NCBI RefSeq assembly: GCF_033954835.1
Contig: NZ_CP121471.1
Span: 4,086,501 to 4,150,500, forward strand
DNA length: 64,000 nucleotides
Direction of reading: 5' to 3'
Source: Thiorhodovibrio frisius
GTDB taxonomy: Bacteria; Pseudomonadota; Gammaproteobacteria; Chromatiales; Chromatiaceae
Of this stretch, positions 1 through 9,909 are shown piece by piece (the stretch's first letter is position 1; every line of letters starts with the position of its first letter). Below the pieces are notes generated by a model. It ran no database searches, was not told where the DNA came from, and was given only the letters and a program-made list of their open reading frames with translations. The position numbers were made by a program, and so were the translations under genes.

Positions 1-350
1 TCGCCCTGGTAGCGCGGGATCACATGGATATGCAGGTGGTGAATGGACTGACCTGCCCAGTGACCGACGTTGATGCCGATGTTGTAGCCATCGGGATGGA
101 ATTTCGCCTCGACAATCTCCTTGCCGCGCGCCACCAGCCCCCAAAGATCAACAAGCTCCTGGTCGTTGATGTCGAAGTAGCTCGCGAAATGCCGAAACGG
201 GATCACCAGAAAATGCCCGGGGCTTGCCGGGTGGCGATCATAGGCAGCAAACCCATACTCGCTCTCGAGCATCAATTCCCTGCCAGGCTTGGAGACGCAA
301 AAGCGGCATTCTTCACCGCCGGCTTGTGCGTTTGAATCTGTATTACTCAT
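1..350 (-). CDS. HIT-family (histidine triad) hydrolase, C-terminus cut by window edge
   Basis: Reading the minus strand from the ATG at 350 gives about 116 residues before the window ends. An N-terminal CRFC pair resembles the zinc-type CxxC of some HIT proteins. Near residues 104-110 there is the histidine triad HHLHIHVIP, the nucleotide-binding signature of the family, which hydrolyses nucleotide phosphoramidates or dinucleoside polyphosphates. The reading frame is open to base 1, so only the last residues are missing. It is the most downstream gene of the minus-strand block after the FKBP gene. Family assignment is firm; the substrate is not deducible. Confidence 0.85.
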   Translation of the reverse strand, partial: MSNTDSNAQAGGEECRFCVSKPGRELMLESEYGFAAYDRHPASPGHFLVIPFRHFASYFDINDQELVDLWGLVARGKEIVEAKFHPDGYNIGINVGHWAGQSIHHLHIHVIPRYQG

Positions 351-474
351 GAGTTGCTAATGGTGGCTTGGTAAGAAATGGCCAGTTGTCGGTGATCAGC
401 AGCCCGCAAAGCTTTTGATCATTGGCATGTCATGGTAACAGCGGCGTTGACCAGGCTGCGGCTTGCCGCGACCA

Positions 475-984
475 TCAGATCGGCTTGGTTTCGAGCCCAC
501 CGAGGTCCGGTCCGCGTTCGAGCCTGCCTCCAGCAAGGACCTCTTCGTCGGTGGCATCGCGCACGCTCAGGACTTCCAGCTCAAAAATCACTTCCCGCTC
601 GCAAAGCGGATGGTTGCCGTCGATGGTCAGGGTCTCTTCATCCATGCGCGTGACAAGAAAGCTCTTGGCTTCGCCCTTGTCGTTTTCCATCATAATGCGG
701 GTGCCGATTTCCCGATACTCCTCGGGAACATTCTCGATCCGGTCGGTCACGACTAGGGACTCATCTCGGGTGCCATAGAGGTCCGTGCAATCAATGGGCA
801 CCGAGATGGTATCGCCCGGCCCCTTTCCCTCCAGTTCCGTCATCACGCGCGAATCCAGCACTTGATTGCTGCCATGCACATAGCCGATCGGGAATTCGAC
901 GGTAATCAGAGTCGCGCCGGTCTGTTGATCCACCACCCGGTAGGTCAGCTCGACAAACTTGTTGTGCTGGATGGTCTGTTTCAT
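475..984 (-). CDS. FKBP-type peptidyl-prolyl isomerase (SlyD-like)
   Basis: The 169-residue protein starts with an FKBP half-domain (GATLITVEFPIGYVHG, then ELEGKGPGD), has an inserted segment rich in acidic residues, and ends with the SlyD-type block DGNHPLCEREVIFELEVLSV. This order, an FKBP fold interrupted by an insert-in-flap region, is that of SlyD/FkpB proteins, which isomerise Xaa-Pro bonds and act as chaperones in the cytoplasm. No signal peptide is visible. The His-rich metal-binding tail of E. coli SlyD is absent. It sits between the HIT gene and a small unknown gene; a link with the neighbouring sulfur genes is not evident. Confidence 0.85.
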   Translation of the reverse strand: MKQTIQHNKFVELTYRVVDQQTGATLITVEFPIGYVHGSNQVLDSRVMTELEGKGPGDTISVPIDCTDLYGTRDESLVVTDRIENVPEEYREIGTRIMMENDKGEAKSFLVTRMDEETLTIDGNHPLCEREVIFELEVLSVRDATDEEVLAGGRLERGPDLGGLETKPI

Positions 985-1014
985 AGTCTTGAGGAGAAAA
1001 AACTCGCAGCTGGA

Positions 1015-1365
1015 TCAGAAAATGGACGCGGCGAAGATTTTCACTTCCCCTTTCTCAAAGCCAAGAACCATGCGCCCAAGCCATTCACCTTCACGCGTCT
1101 TGCTGCGCACCCGGTAGAGCGCCGTCACATGCTCCCCGCGACGGATGAGCCCGAGGAAGTCCCGTTCCTCAACCAGATTCCGTGCCAACTCACTGTGCGC
1201 GAACTGCTTGCCCACTTCGACCTCGTTTAACCCGAGGAGCAGGTTGTACGAGAAATGCCGGATGAACTTGCCGTATTGGCCCTTGTTCGAGTAATTAATC
1301 AGATCGTCCCACATGGGGTGGGCAAACTCGGTGATTTCTTCGTCGGTCAGATCGATAATGTTCAT
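1015..1365 (-). CDS. Conserved-looking hypothetical protein, 116 aa, downstream of aprA
   Basis: I do not recognise a named family. The 116-residue protein is soluble, without membrane segments or a signal peptide. It has an acidic N-terminus (DLTDEEITEF) followed by alternating helices and strands that could form a small alpha+beta barrel. It lies behind the terminator that follows aprA and in the same orientation, so it probably has its own promoter in the 1366-1534 gap. The codon pattern is like that of the core genes around it. The function is unknown. Confidence 0.65.
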   Translation of the reverse strand: MNIIDLTDEEITEFAHPMWDDLINYSNKGQYGKFIRHFSYNLLLGLNEVEVGKQFAHSELARNLVEERDFLGLIRRGEHVTALYRVRSKTREGEWLGRMVLGFEKGEVKIFAASIF

Positions 1366-1534
1366 GTCACATCGCCATCAATCGCGCGCCCAAGGCACCT
1401 TGCGCTAAGGCATCCAGGAGCAAAACCACAAGGTTAACCCGCGCCTGAAAGACCGACAAGCGCAGTCCAGCTTTTTGCATCTGCCGATCAAGCAGAAGCC
1501 TTTCGTTTTGGGCCAGAAAACCATGCCATCTTGG

Positions 1535-1573
1535 AAAAAAAAAACGGGGCTCCCGGCTTACCCGGGAGCCCCG
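1535..1573 (-). terminator. Rho-independent terminator after aprA
   Basis: Read on the minus strand, an almost uninterrupted 12-bp GC-rich stem (CGGGGCTCCCGG with its complement, 5-nt loop) is followed directly by ten T residues. It lies about 20 bases after the aprA stop codon and closes the sat-aprMBA transcript. Confidence 0.93.
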
Positions 1574-1594
1574 CCGTTTAAGACACCAGTGAGA

Positions 1595-3457
1595 CTAGGC
1601 CTCGACGAGGTGGTAGCAAGGTGCCTTTTCCATGGTGTACTCGCCGGTTTCGGGATCGCGACGAGAGACGGTCAGCACATGCCAGTTCTGGTCGTCCACC
1701 TTCATGGCATCGCCACGGTAGTAGTAGCCCGGCCAGCGGGTTTCCTTGCGGAACAATGTGTGCTGCATGACCGCTTCGGAGGTCAGATGGCGATGCTTCA
1801 ACTCCCAGGCGCGCAGTAGCTCGTGGATGTTTTCCGCAGCGATCTTCTCGAGGTCCTCCTCTAAGACCTTCATCTTCTTCAAGCCGATGTGCAGCAGCTT
1901 GTCGTTGGTCATGTAGCTGACGGTCACACCGCCGCAGTACTCGTCCATCAACTTTTGCAGGCGATCCAGGCCCTGACGCGGGTTGATGTAGTTGGGGTTG
2001 ACCGAACCGGCGGTGATCTCGTTGCGATAGACGCGGTAGTGCTCCATCGGCTTGTAGATCTCTGCGCGACGCTGCTCGATCTGCTCGTCGGAGATGCGAA
2101 TGCCCTCGGCCTTGCCATCGTCGATGTACTTGCAAGCCGCCTTGGCCGCCAGACGCCCCTCGGTGAAGGAACCGGATGAGAACGCATGCGGGGTGCCGCC
2201 AGCGGCGTCACCGGCACCGAACAGGCCCTCGACTGTGGTCATGCGGTTGTAGCCCCAGAAGTACTCGGGCGGGGAAATGTCCTCGGGGCCAGAGCACCAG
2301 GCACCGCAACCGGTGGCGTGCGAGCCCATGACATAAGGCTCGGAGGTGGTCAGCTCGGGGTTCTCGTTCTTCGGGTCGACATCGGTGGCCGCCCAAAGAA
2401 CAGCCTGGCCAACGGTCATGCCGAGGAAGTTGTGCCAGCCGATCTCTTCCAGGTGCGGGTCCTGGAAGGCTTCCATGGTGATCATGTGGATGGGGCCGCG
2501 ACCGGCATTGACCTCGTTGATCAGTGCGTGGTTGCGCAGACAGGTCGGGATGGGGCGATGGGTGAGGCTCGACGCCTCGGGGTCCAGATATTCCTTGCCG
2601 ACCATTTCCTGGAGCTGTGGCCACCAGTTGGACTCGTACTCCTCGCCGTTGCAGTTCTGGGTATAGGTCTTCAGGTGCAGGAAGTAAGCACCGACCGGAC
2701 CATAACCGTCCTTGAAGCGGGCCAGTACGATGCGGTTTTCCATCTGGGTCATCTTGGCGCCGGCGCCGATCAGCAGACCGTAGGCCGAGCCGGACGACCA
2801 AGGCGCATACCAGACACGACCGGCACCCTCACCCACCGAACGCGGCTTGTAGATATTGGAAGCACCGCCTGCGGCGACGATCACGGCCTTGGACTTAAAG
2901 ACGTGATAGTTGCCCGTGCGTACATTGAAGCCTACCGCGCCAGCGACGCGATTGGGCTTGCTCTCATCCATCAGCAGATGGGTGAGGCAGACGCGATTGA
3001 ACACTTTATCGGCTGATTTCTTCGCGGCCTCGGCGACGATCGGCTTGTAGGACTCGCCGTGAATCATGATCTGCCAGCGGCCTTCGCGCTGGTAGGCGCC
3101 GGTCTTGGGGTTGCGCATCAGCGGCAGGCCCCATTCCTCGAACTGATGCACGGTGGAGTCGACGTGGCGGGCCATGTCGAACAGCAGATCCTCGCGCACC
3201 ATGCCCATCAGGTCGATACGCGCATAGCGCACATGATCTTCGGGGTTGTTCTCGCCAAAGCGGGTGCCCATGTAGCAGTTGATCGCGTACAGACCCTGAG
3301 CCACAGCACCTGAGCGATCAATATTGGCCTTTTCGGCCACAACAATTTTCTTATCCTTACCCCAGTAGCGAGACTCGAAAGCCGCGCCCGTGCCACCTAA
3401 GCCGGCGCCGGCGACCAGGATGTCAATCCCGTCTTCGATGATTGTCTTGTAAGCCAT
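1595..3457 (-). CDS. aprA: Adenylylsulfate (APS) reductase, alpha subunit
   Basis: The 620-residue flavoprotein begins with a dinucleotide-binding motif (VAGAGLGGTGAAFE, residues about 15-28) that holds FAD, and its length is normal for AprA. In sulfur oxidisers it works in reverse of the sulfate-reducer direction: sulfite plus AMP is oxidised to APS in the cytoplasm. AprA carries the FAD active site and AprB the two iron-sulfur clusters. The start codon overlaps the aprB stop by one base (TGATG), so the two are translationally coupled, and AprM is encoded just upstream. A strong terminator follows. Assignment rests on the whole-length resemblance and on the aprB/aprM/sat context. Confidence 0.97.
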   Translation of the reverse strand: MAYKTIIEDGIDILVAGAGLGGTGAAFESRYWGKDKKIVVAEKANIDRSGAVAQGLYAINCYMGTRFGENNPEDHVRYARIDLMGMVREDLLFDMARHVDSTVHQFEEWGLPLMRNPKTGAYQREGRWQIMIHGESYKPIVAEAAKKSADKVFNRVCLTHLLMDESKPNRVAGAVGFNVRTGNYHVFKSKAVIVAAGGASNIYKPRSVGEGAGRVWYAPWSSGSAYGLLIGAGAKMTQMENRIVLARFKDGYGPVGAYFLHLKTYTQNCNGEEYESNWWPQLQEMVGKEYLDPEASSLTHRPIPTCLRNHALINEVNAGRGPIHMITMEAFQDPHLEEIGWHNFLGMTVGQAVLWAATDVDPKNENPELTTSEPYVMGSHATGCGAWCSGPEDISPPEYFWGYNRMTTVEGLFGAGDAAGGTPHAFSSGSFTEGRLAAKAACKYIDDGKAEGIRISDEQIEQRRAEIYKPMEHYRVYRNEITAGSVNPNYINPRQGLDRLQKLMDEYCGGVTVSYMTNDKLLHIGLKKMKVLEEDLEKIAAENIHELLRAWELKHRHLTSEAVMQHTLFRKETRWPGYYYRGDAMKVDDQNWHVLTVSRRDPETGEYTMEKAPCYHLVEA

Positions 3458-3939
3458 CAGTAGTACACCCCTGCTTTCAGTTTCAGGCCATTGGACTCAA
3501 GCGTGTGCAGACCACCATCATCGAGACGGATGTACTTGGGCTCGTTGAACAGGTGCTGGCTGTCGCGCATCTCCTGGCTAGGTTCGGACTCGTCGGCGAG
3601 TTGCGGAATCGCCTGGCCCCAAGGCTTGGTGGTGATGGGCGCGAGCAGGGTCATGTCTTTTTCGCCATTGCGGAAAATGATCCGCCAGGCAATCACGCCT
3701 TTCTCCTCGTCACGCTGCACCCGCACCGAGTGACCGAGCGGAGCGAAGTCGGCGTAGCCGCGCACGTCAATGGCGTTGTGCGGACAGGCCTTGACGCAGG
3801 AGTAGCACTCCCAGCACATGTTGGGTTCGATGTTGTAGGCACGACGGACAACGGAGTCCATGTGCATGATGTCTGATGGGCAGATATCAACGCACTGGCC
3901 GCAACCATCGCAGCGGGTCATATAAACAAAAGTTGGCAT
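3457..3939 (-). CDS. aprB: Adenylylsulfate (APS) reductase, beta (iron-sulfur) subunit
   Basis: The 160-residue protein has two four-cysteine ferredoxin motifs: CDGCGQCVDIC (residues about 10-20) and CWECYSCVKAC (about 42-52), which bind two [4Fe-4S] clusters. The remaining C-terminal part is the AprB tail that wraps around AprA. Its role is to carry electrons from the AprA flavin to the membrane partner. It lies 24 bases behind aprM and overlaps aprA by one base, so aprM-aprB-aprA are expected on one mRNA. Confidence 0.96.
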   Translation of the reverse strand: MPTFVYMTRCDGCGQCVDICPSDIMHMDSVVRRAYNIEPNMCWECYSCVKACPHNAIDVRGYADFAPLGHSVRVQRDEEKGVIAWRIIFRNGEKDMTLLAPITTKPWGQAIPQLADESEPSQEMRDSQHLFNEPKYIRLDDGGLHTLESNGLKLKAGVYY

Positions 3940-3963
3940 CTTTTCGTCCTCTTCGTGACTTGC

Positions 3964-4809
3964 TCAGTAGTGGCTCGGCGCTTCGCGCTTAATTCCCAGG
4001 CCCATGTACTCAGGCTTATCACCCATGTACTCGGGGATGTCCGGGAAGCGTTCCTTGACGACCGGGTCAGTCAACTCGGGCACTTCAGGCAGTTTGTCGA
4101 GCGAACCATCGGCCTTGGCCACTTTCTTTTGGAAGGCCGCTGCGGGCTTGAAAAACATGTGCGCAAACTTCGACCAAAGTACGGTGCTAAACAGCGTGGT
4201 GGCCGCAGCGATGAAGATGAAAAATGCCAGGCCGCCCAGCATGCTGCCCTGGAAGATCGACCACGCGAGGGCACCAGCGGCCATCAGAAACAGAGAGACG
4301 ACAAACAGATCCGATAAATGCACGTCGTACCACTCATGGCCCTCGGAGCGGACATCAGCACGGATTTTGAACCAGAACCAGTAAGCGCCAACGCAGACTG
4401 AGGCGGCGCTCAGGTGCCACAACAAGCCGGTGATGAAAGAAGCTTTCTCGCCTTCGGCCAGCGGCAGGCTGAAAATCATTGATGCAGTGGTGAGCACAAA
4501 GAAGATGAAACCGTACATCATCATCAGGTGGGACTTGCGCCGGTCCGGGTTCTCAAACTCGCCAGAAGCCAGCACTTCGTTGGCCAGGGTGCCAACCGCG
4601 AGGCTCATCTTCTCGCCACTGCTGACTTCGCGCTTGGCCAGCTTCTTCAGCGCCCGACCTTTCTCGAAGAAATACTCCGCGCTCCTTTTGTGCTTGATGT
4701 CGAGTATGACGCCACCGATAACCAGAAGGACCATGAGGACGACATAGGCCTTCATCGCACCGGGCGTGATGAGAGCTGGAAGCTCGGCGAAGGGATTGCT
4801 ACTAATCAT
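3964..4809 (-). CDS. aprM: APS reductase membrane anchor / electron acceptor subunit AprM
   Basis: The 281-residue protein has about five hydrophobic segments (roughly residues 18-36, 97-115, 126-148, 165-183 and 186-206) and a soluble proline- and charge-rich C-terminus. Position and topology match AprM, the membrane protein of purple sulfur bacteria proposed to take electrons from AprBA to the quinone pool (family knowledge, not seen directly). Histidines in the segments could ligate haem. The gene begins 128 bases after the sat stop, and that gap may hold an internal promoter. Confidence 0.88.
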   Translation of the reverse strand: MISSNPFAELPALITPGAMKAYVVLMVLLVIGGVILDIKHKRSAEYFFEKGRALKKLAKREVSSGEKMSLAVGTLANEVLASGEFENPDRRKSHLMMMYGFIFFVLTTASMIFSLPLAEGEKASFITGLLWHLSAASVCVGAYWFWFKIRADVRSEGHEWYDVHLSDLFVVSLFLMAAGALAWSIFQGSMLGGLAFFIFIAAATTLFSTVLWSKFAHMFFKPAAAFQKKVAKADGSLDKLPEVPELTDPVVKERFPDIPEYMGDKPEYMGLGIKREAPSHY

Positions 4810-4937
4810 GTTTGTGGGTCTCCGTTAGCTGCATGCGGTTGCCGCAACATTATTTTATTACGAAATAACGAAATGCCTATCGACCGAGATCAACTAAATG
4901 ACTCGCGGGAGTTGGCGTGGGTCAAATCGACGGCAGT

Positions 4938-6125
4938 TCAGGCCAGCGACTGATAGTAGTCCATCAGAATCTGGGCCACCTCAGGGCGCGAGAACTCCGG
5001 CGGCGGCGCCTCGCCCTTGCCCAGCATCTCGCGCACCCGGGTGCCGGACAGCAGGATGAAGTCCTCCTTGCTGTGATCCGGGGCGTCACGCATCATCACC
5101 ACGCGGTTGAGCTTCTTGGAGTAGGCGGTGTGATCGGCGCGGAAAATATCGATGGCCAGCGCGCCGGCTGGCACTTCCTCATCGAAAATGCTCTGGGCAT
5201 CGAAGGGACCGTAGTAATCACCAACGCCAGCATGGTCGCGCCCGATAATGAAATGGGTCGCGCCCATGTTCTGGCGGAAATAGGCATGCAGCACCGCCTC
5301 GCGCGGGCCGGCGTAGAGCATGTCGAAGCCGTAACCAGTGATCATCACAGTGTTGGCCGGGAAGTACAGCTCCGCCATCTTGCGAATGGAGGCATCACGC
5401 ACCGGCGCCGGAATATCACCGGGCTTGAGCTTGCCGAGCAGCATGTGAATCACCACGCCGTCAGCCTTGACCGCTTCCATCGCCATCTTGCACAGCTCCT
5501 CGTGGGCGCGATGCATCGGATTGCGGGTCTGGAAGGCGACGACCTTCTCCCAGCCATGCTCCTGGATCTCGTTGCGAATCTCGACCGCAGTGCGGAAGGT
5601 ATCCGGGAAATCGCTCTGGAAGTAAGAGAAATTCAGCACCCGGATGGCCCCGGAAACCGCCAAGCGACCCTGGTTGTTGAAGGTCTTCACCCCCGGATGC
5701 TCGGGATCAGCAGTGCGATAGACCTTATCGGTCATGAGCGCCATCTGGGCGTCCGAAACCTCTTCGATCGCGGCAACGTCCATAATCGCCAGGACGGGGT
5801 TACCCTGGACATTGGGATCACGGAGCGCGATGCGGTCTGCTCCGGCAATACCCTCGGTCGTTTCGAGCAGACAGATGATGGGCACAGGGAAGAAACGCCC
5901 ATCGGTCATGGTCATGGTCTCGGCGACACTCAGAGCATCGGCCAGGTTCATAAAGCCCTCAAGCGGGCTAAAGTAACCAGCGCCCAGCATCACCGCATTG
6001 CCGGCAGTCTGGGAACTCACGATCACCGAGGGCAGCGACTCGGCCTCAAGGGCGAGGCGGTGGTGCTCGTCGGGGTCATAGACAAAACGCGGCTTAAGTT
6101 CATCGGAGCCGATGGGTTTGATCAT
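4938..6125 (-). CDS. sat: Sulfate adenylyltransferase (ATP sulfurylase), dissimilatory
   Basis: The 395-residue protein contains the two ATP-sulfurylase signatures: QTRNPMHRAH (about residue 200) and GRDHAG (about residue 295). It converts APS and pyrophosphate to ATP and sulfate, the last step of sulfite oxidation through APS. The open frame extends 72 codons further upstream, but I choose the ATG at 6125 because GGGAGG lies 6-7 bases before it and the protein then begins MIKPIGSDEL, as in other Sat proteins. It is the first gene of sat-aprMBA. No APS kinase domain is fused. Confidence 0.96.
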   Translation of the reverse strand: MIKPIGSDELKPRFVYDPDEHHRLALEAESLPSVIVSSQTAGNAVMLGAGYFSPLEGFMNLADALSVAETMTMTDGRFFPVPIICLLETTEGIAGADRIALRDPNVQGNPVLAIMDVAAIEEVSDAQMALMTDKVYRTADPEHPGVKTFNNQGRLAVSGAIRVLNFSYFQSDFPDTFRTAVEIRNEIQEHGWEKVVAFQTRNPMHRAHEELCKMAMEAVKADGVVIHMLLGKLKPGDIPAPVRDASIRKMAELYFPANTVMITGYGFDMLYAGPREAVLHAYFRQNMGATHFIIGRDHAGVGDYYGPFDAQSIFDEEVPAGALAIDIFRADHTAYSKKLNRVVMMRDAPDHSKEDFILLSGTRVREMLGKGEAPPPEFSRPEVAQILMDYYQSLA

Positions 6126-6357
6126 GCATGGCCTCCCGGGGCGATGGGGTTGGAAACGCCAACCGGCGGGTCGCCTGCGTCCGCACTGACGAACGCCCGA
6201 AAACCCAGGTTCAGCGCTGTTTAAAACCAATCTGCCCGGGGCCAGGCGCAAAGGCCAGGTCCGGGCCACCCGGAAAAATACCAGAAAATGCAGGTTGACA
6301 TAGGCGGGATTTTTTTGACCGAATCGATGCGACTCACTCATCTCGGCCGACGGCGCG

Positions 6358-6790
6358 TTATGAAAGGGCGTGCGGATGGCGGTGGCCGTGCTGCCTTCTT
6401 GCGAGCGATGGGGCCTCGTCGATCAGAAAGGCCACCCGTAAATCCTTGAGCCCTTCGTCGTTGGCGATCTTGTCGAGGATGTAGTGAATCCTGTTTGGGT
6501 GCCTGGACGAGGTCGAAGGCAAGGGCTTCCAGCAGGCTGTCCCTGGAAAGCACCCGGAGTTATCGTAGACCCGCCAGCCCGCCAGCACCAACTCGGCCTC
6601 GCAAAAAGGAAATACCCGTTCCCGCCAGCGTCGCGGGACGCGCCAGGAGATCACGATATTCATGGACCAGTTCTTGATGAACAACAAAGGGCGACTCACC
6701 AAGCACGGAATAACGAAAGAGGGCGTGACTTGCCCCGCCCCGGGAACGAAAAGCGGCGACCAGAACATCGGTGTCCAGCAGGTAGCGCAT
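6358..6790 (-). pseudogene. Degraded PIN-domain toxin gene joined to unrelated (zeta-toxin-like) remnant
   Basis: From the ATG at 6790 about 58 residues read as the N-terminus of a PIN nuclease (MRYLLDTDVLVAAF, then HQELVHEYRDLLARP), after which the frame loses similarity. A second minus-strand frame, beginning around residue 90 of the ORF at 6768-6358, contains LVLAGWRVYDNSG, which recalls the VYDNSG segment of zeta-toxin-type kinases. A third frame continues behind it. No antitoxin gene is adjacent. I read this as debris of one or two toxin genes left between sat and valS. The PIN part is fairly clear; the zeta part is a guess. Confidence 0.5.
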
Positions 6791-6945
6791 TAGTAGAATG
6801 ATATCAACAATGATCCTACTTGAATGTGATTGCTTGAGGGCGTTTTCCCGCCCGACTCAAGCTCGGGACGGGTCGGTTATACTCTGCCCCCTTCACCGGT
6901 TTCAGCCTCCAGCCCGTTTTCCAACTACGCAGTTTTCCACTCAAA

Positions 6946-9834
6946 ATGCTTGACAAGAACTACAACCCCCAGCAGATCGAACAGTCTTGGTACCAACGCT
7001 GGGAGTCCGCCGGCTATTTCGCGCCCCAATCCAGCCCCGGTTCAGCGCCCGATCCGGCGCGCGACGGCGCGTCCGAACAGCCCTACTGCATCATGATCCC
7101 GCCGCCCAATGTGACGGGCAGTCTGCACATGGGGCATGGGTTTAACAATACCGTGATGGATACGCTGATCCGCTATCGGCGGATGACGGGCGAGCAGACA
7201 TTGTGGCAGCCGGGGACGGATCATGCCGGCATCGCCACCCAGATGGTGGTTGAGCGGCAGCTCGGGGCCGAGGGCAAGACCCGTCATGATCTGGGCCGCG
7301 AGGCCTTTATTGAGCGCGTGTGGGACTGGAAGGCCGAATCGGGCGGGCAGATCACTCAGCAGTTGCGCCGGCTTGGCTCCTCGCTCGACTGGGTGCATGA
7401 GCGCTTTACCATGGACGAGGGGCTATCGACTGCGGTGCGCGAGGTCTTCGTGCGTCTGTTCGAGGAAGGCTTGATCTATCGCGGCAAGCGGCTGGTGAAC
7501 TGGGATCCCATCCTGCACACCGCCGTGTCAGATCTCGAAGTGCTGTCGGAGGAAGAATCCGGCCATATGTGGGACATCCGTTACCCGCTGACCAATGGCA
7601 CCGGCCATCTGACCGTTTCCACCACCCGCCCTGAGACCCTGCTTGGCGACTGCGCGGTGGCGGTCAACCCAGAGGACGAGCGTTACAAGCATCTGATCGG
7701 CGAGTTCGTTGAACTGCCGCTGACCGGGCGGCGTATTCCGGTCATCGCCGACCCCCATGCCGACCCGGAGCTTGGCACCGGCTGCGTGAAGATTACCCCG
7801 GCGCATGACTTCAACGACCACGAGGTCTGGCTGCGCCATCGCGACGAGACCGCGATAGCCGATCAGCCCCATGGCGGCTTGATCAATGTGCTGACCGCGA
7901 GCGCCGCGATTCGCGAGAACAACCCGGAGGAAGGCACGCTGATTCCGCCGAACTATGTCGGCCTTGACCGCTATGAGGCGCGCAAGCGGATTCTCGCCGA
8001 TCTCGACGCCGCCGGTCTGCTAGCCGCCACCCGCGACCACCGGCTGATGGTGCCGCGCGGCGACCGCTCCAGCGCGGTGATCGAGCCTTTCCTAACCGAC
8101 CAATGGTATGTGCGCGTCGCCCCGCTGGCCGAGCCGGCCATTCGTGCGGTCGAGGACGGGCGCATTCGCTTTTATCCGGACAACTGGAAGAACACCTATT
8201 TTGAATGGATGCGCAACATCCAGGACTGGTGCATCAGCCGCCAGATCTGGTGGGGCCATCGCATCCCGGCCTGGTACGATGCCGATGGCAACATCTACGT
8301 CGGTCGCAACGAGGCCGAGGTGCGCGAACGCCACAGCCTGGCTGCCGAGCTTGAGCTAATCCAGGACCCGGACGTGCTCGACACCTGGTTCAGCTCCGCG
8401 CTCTGGCCCTTCTCGACGCTGGGCTGGCCGGAACAGACCGAACGCCTGCAAACCTTCTACCCCACCGCGGTGCTGATTACCGGCTTCGACATCATCTTCT
8501 TCTGGGTCGCACGGATGATCATGATGGGCATGAAGTTCATGGACGCCGTGCCCTTCCGCGACGTTTATATCCATGGCCTGGTGCGCGATGCCCAGGGCAA
8601 CAAGATGTCCAAGTCCAAGGGCAATGTGCTTGACCCCATTGACCTGATTGACGGCATCGAACTCGAACCCCTGGTCGAGAAGCGCACCTGCGGGCTGATG
8701 CAGACCCACATCGCCGAGAAGATCGCCAAGCAGACCCGCAAGGACTACCCCGAAGGCATCCCCAGCTTCGGCACCGACCCGTTGCGCTTTACTTTCGCCG
8801 CACTCGCCTCCACCGGGCGCGACATTAAATTCGACCTCGGGCGCATCGAGGGCTATCGCAACTTCTGCAATAAGCTCTGGAACGCGGCGCGCTTCATTCT
8901 GATGAATACCGAGGGGCAGGACTGCGGTACCCCAGCCCAACCCGGCAAGCCGAACGAGCCAGTCGAACTGACCGCCGCCGACCGCTGGATTCGCACGCGG
9001 CTGAACGCCACCACCGTGCAAGTGCGCGGCGCACTGGAGAACTACCGCCTCGACCTCGCCGCCCAGGCGCTGTATGAATTCACCTGGAGCCACTTTTGCG
9101 ATTGGTATCTGGAGTTGTGCAAACCGGTGCTGAACAATCCGGAGGCGAGCGATGCGACCAAGCGCGGCTCCCGCCAGACCCTGGTGCGCACGCTCGAGGC
9201 CCTGTTGCGCCTCATGCACCCCATCATGCCCTTCATCACCGAGGAAATCTGGCAGAAGGTGCATGAACTGGCCGGCCAGCCGGGCGAGACCATCATGCTC
9301 GCGCCCTACCCCGCCGCTGATTCAAAACTGGCCGACTCCGAAGCCGATATCGGGGCCAGCGCCGAAATCGAATGGGTGCAGGCTTTTATCCTTGGCGTGC
9401 GCCGCATCAAGGGCGAGATGAACATCCCGCCGGGCAAACCACTGCCGGTGCTGATTGCTAACGCGAGCGCGACAGATCGCGCGCGGCTGGAATCGGCCCG
9501 CGCCTATCTGGACTTTCTCTCCCGGGTCGAGTCCATTACCTTGCTTGATGACGAACAACTTGCCCCCGAAGCCGCCATGGCGCTCGTCGGCGAGATGAAA
9601 ATCCTCATCCCCATGGCCGGCCTGATCGACAAGGACGCCGAGTTGGCGCGGCTGGATAAGGACATCGCCCGGCTGGAGGCTGATCTCAAACGCATCGGCG
9701 GCAAGCTGGAGAATCCTAACTTCCGCGACAAAGCGCCAGCGCCGGTGGTGGAGAAAGAACGCCAGCGTTTCGCCGAGCAGCAAGCCGCGTTAGAGCAGCT
9801 CAGCGCCCAGCGTGAGCGGATCAGTCGGCTTTAG
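6946..9834 (+). CDS. valS: Valyl-tRNA synthetase
   Basis: The 962-residue class I synthetase has the HIGH-type motif HMGH (residues 61-64) in [14 protein letters not shown] and the KMSKS motif at about residues 553-557. The long CP1 editing domain, the anticodon-binding domain and the C-terminal coiled-coil arm (from about residue 890, rich in Arg, Glu and Leu) are all present. It charges tRNA-Val with valine and edits threonine mischarging. The length is close to the usual 950 residues. It has its own promoter region in the 155-base gap behind the toxin debris. Confidence 0.98.
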   Translation: MLDKNYNPQQIEQSWYQRWESAGYFAPQSSPGSAPDPARDGASEQPYCIMIPPPNVTGSLHMGHGFNNTVMDTLIRYRRMTGEQTLWQPGTDHAGIATQMVVERQLGAEGKTRHDLGREAFIERVWDWKAESGGQITQQLRRLGSSLDWVHERFTMDEGLSTAVREVFVRLFEEGLIYRGKRLVNWDPILHTAVSDLEVLSEEESGHMWDIRYPLTNGTGHLTVSTTRPETLLGDCAVAVNPEDERYKHLIGEFVELPLTGRRIPVIADPHADPELGTGCVKITPAHDFNDHEVWLRHRDETAIADQPHGGLINVLTASAAIRENNPEEGTLIPPNYVGLDRYEARKRILADLDAAGLLAATRDHRLMVPRGDRSSAVIEPFLTDQWYVRVAPLAEPAIRAVEDGRIRFYPDNWKNTYFEWMRNIQDWCISRQIWWGHRIPAWYDADGNIYVGRNEAEVRERHSLAAELELIQDPDVLDTWFSSALWPFSTLGWPEQTERLQTFYPTAVLITGFDIIFFWVARMIMMGMKFMDAVPFRDVYIHGLVRDAQGNKMSKSKGNVLDPIDLIDGIELEPLVEKRTCGLMQTHIAEKIAKQTRKDYPEGIPSFGTDPLRFTFAALASTGRDIKFDLGRIEGYRNFCNKLWNAARFILMNTEGQDCGTPAQPGKPNEPVELTAADRWIRTRLNATTVQVRGALENYRLDLAAQALYEFTWSHFCDWYLELCKPVLNNPEASDATKRGSRQTLVRTLEALLRLMHPIMPFITEEIWQKVHELAGQPGETIMLAPYPAADSKLADSEADIGASAEIEWVQAFILGVRRIKGEMNIPPGKPLPVLIANASATDRARLESARAYLDFLSRVESITLLDDEQLAPEAAMALVGEMKILIPMAGLIDKDAELARLDKDIARLEADLKRIGGKLENPNFRDKAPAPVVEKERQRFAEQQAALEQLSAQRERISRL

Positions 9835-9909
9835 CAAGTTGCGGCACGGAAAGCCTACACTCATTCTTAGCCAATCAGTCCTCTCGAACAAAAACCATCA
9901 GGACCAATC

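Noticed and set aside
4917-6224. 435-residue plus-strand ORF opposite sat
   Set aside because: It is the antisense shadow of sat; its composition is that of a GC-rich reverse frame and it matches no family.
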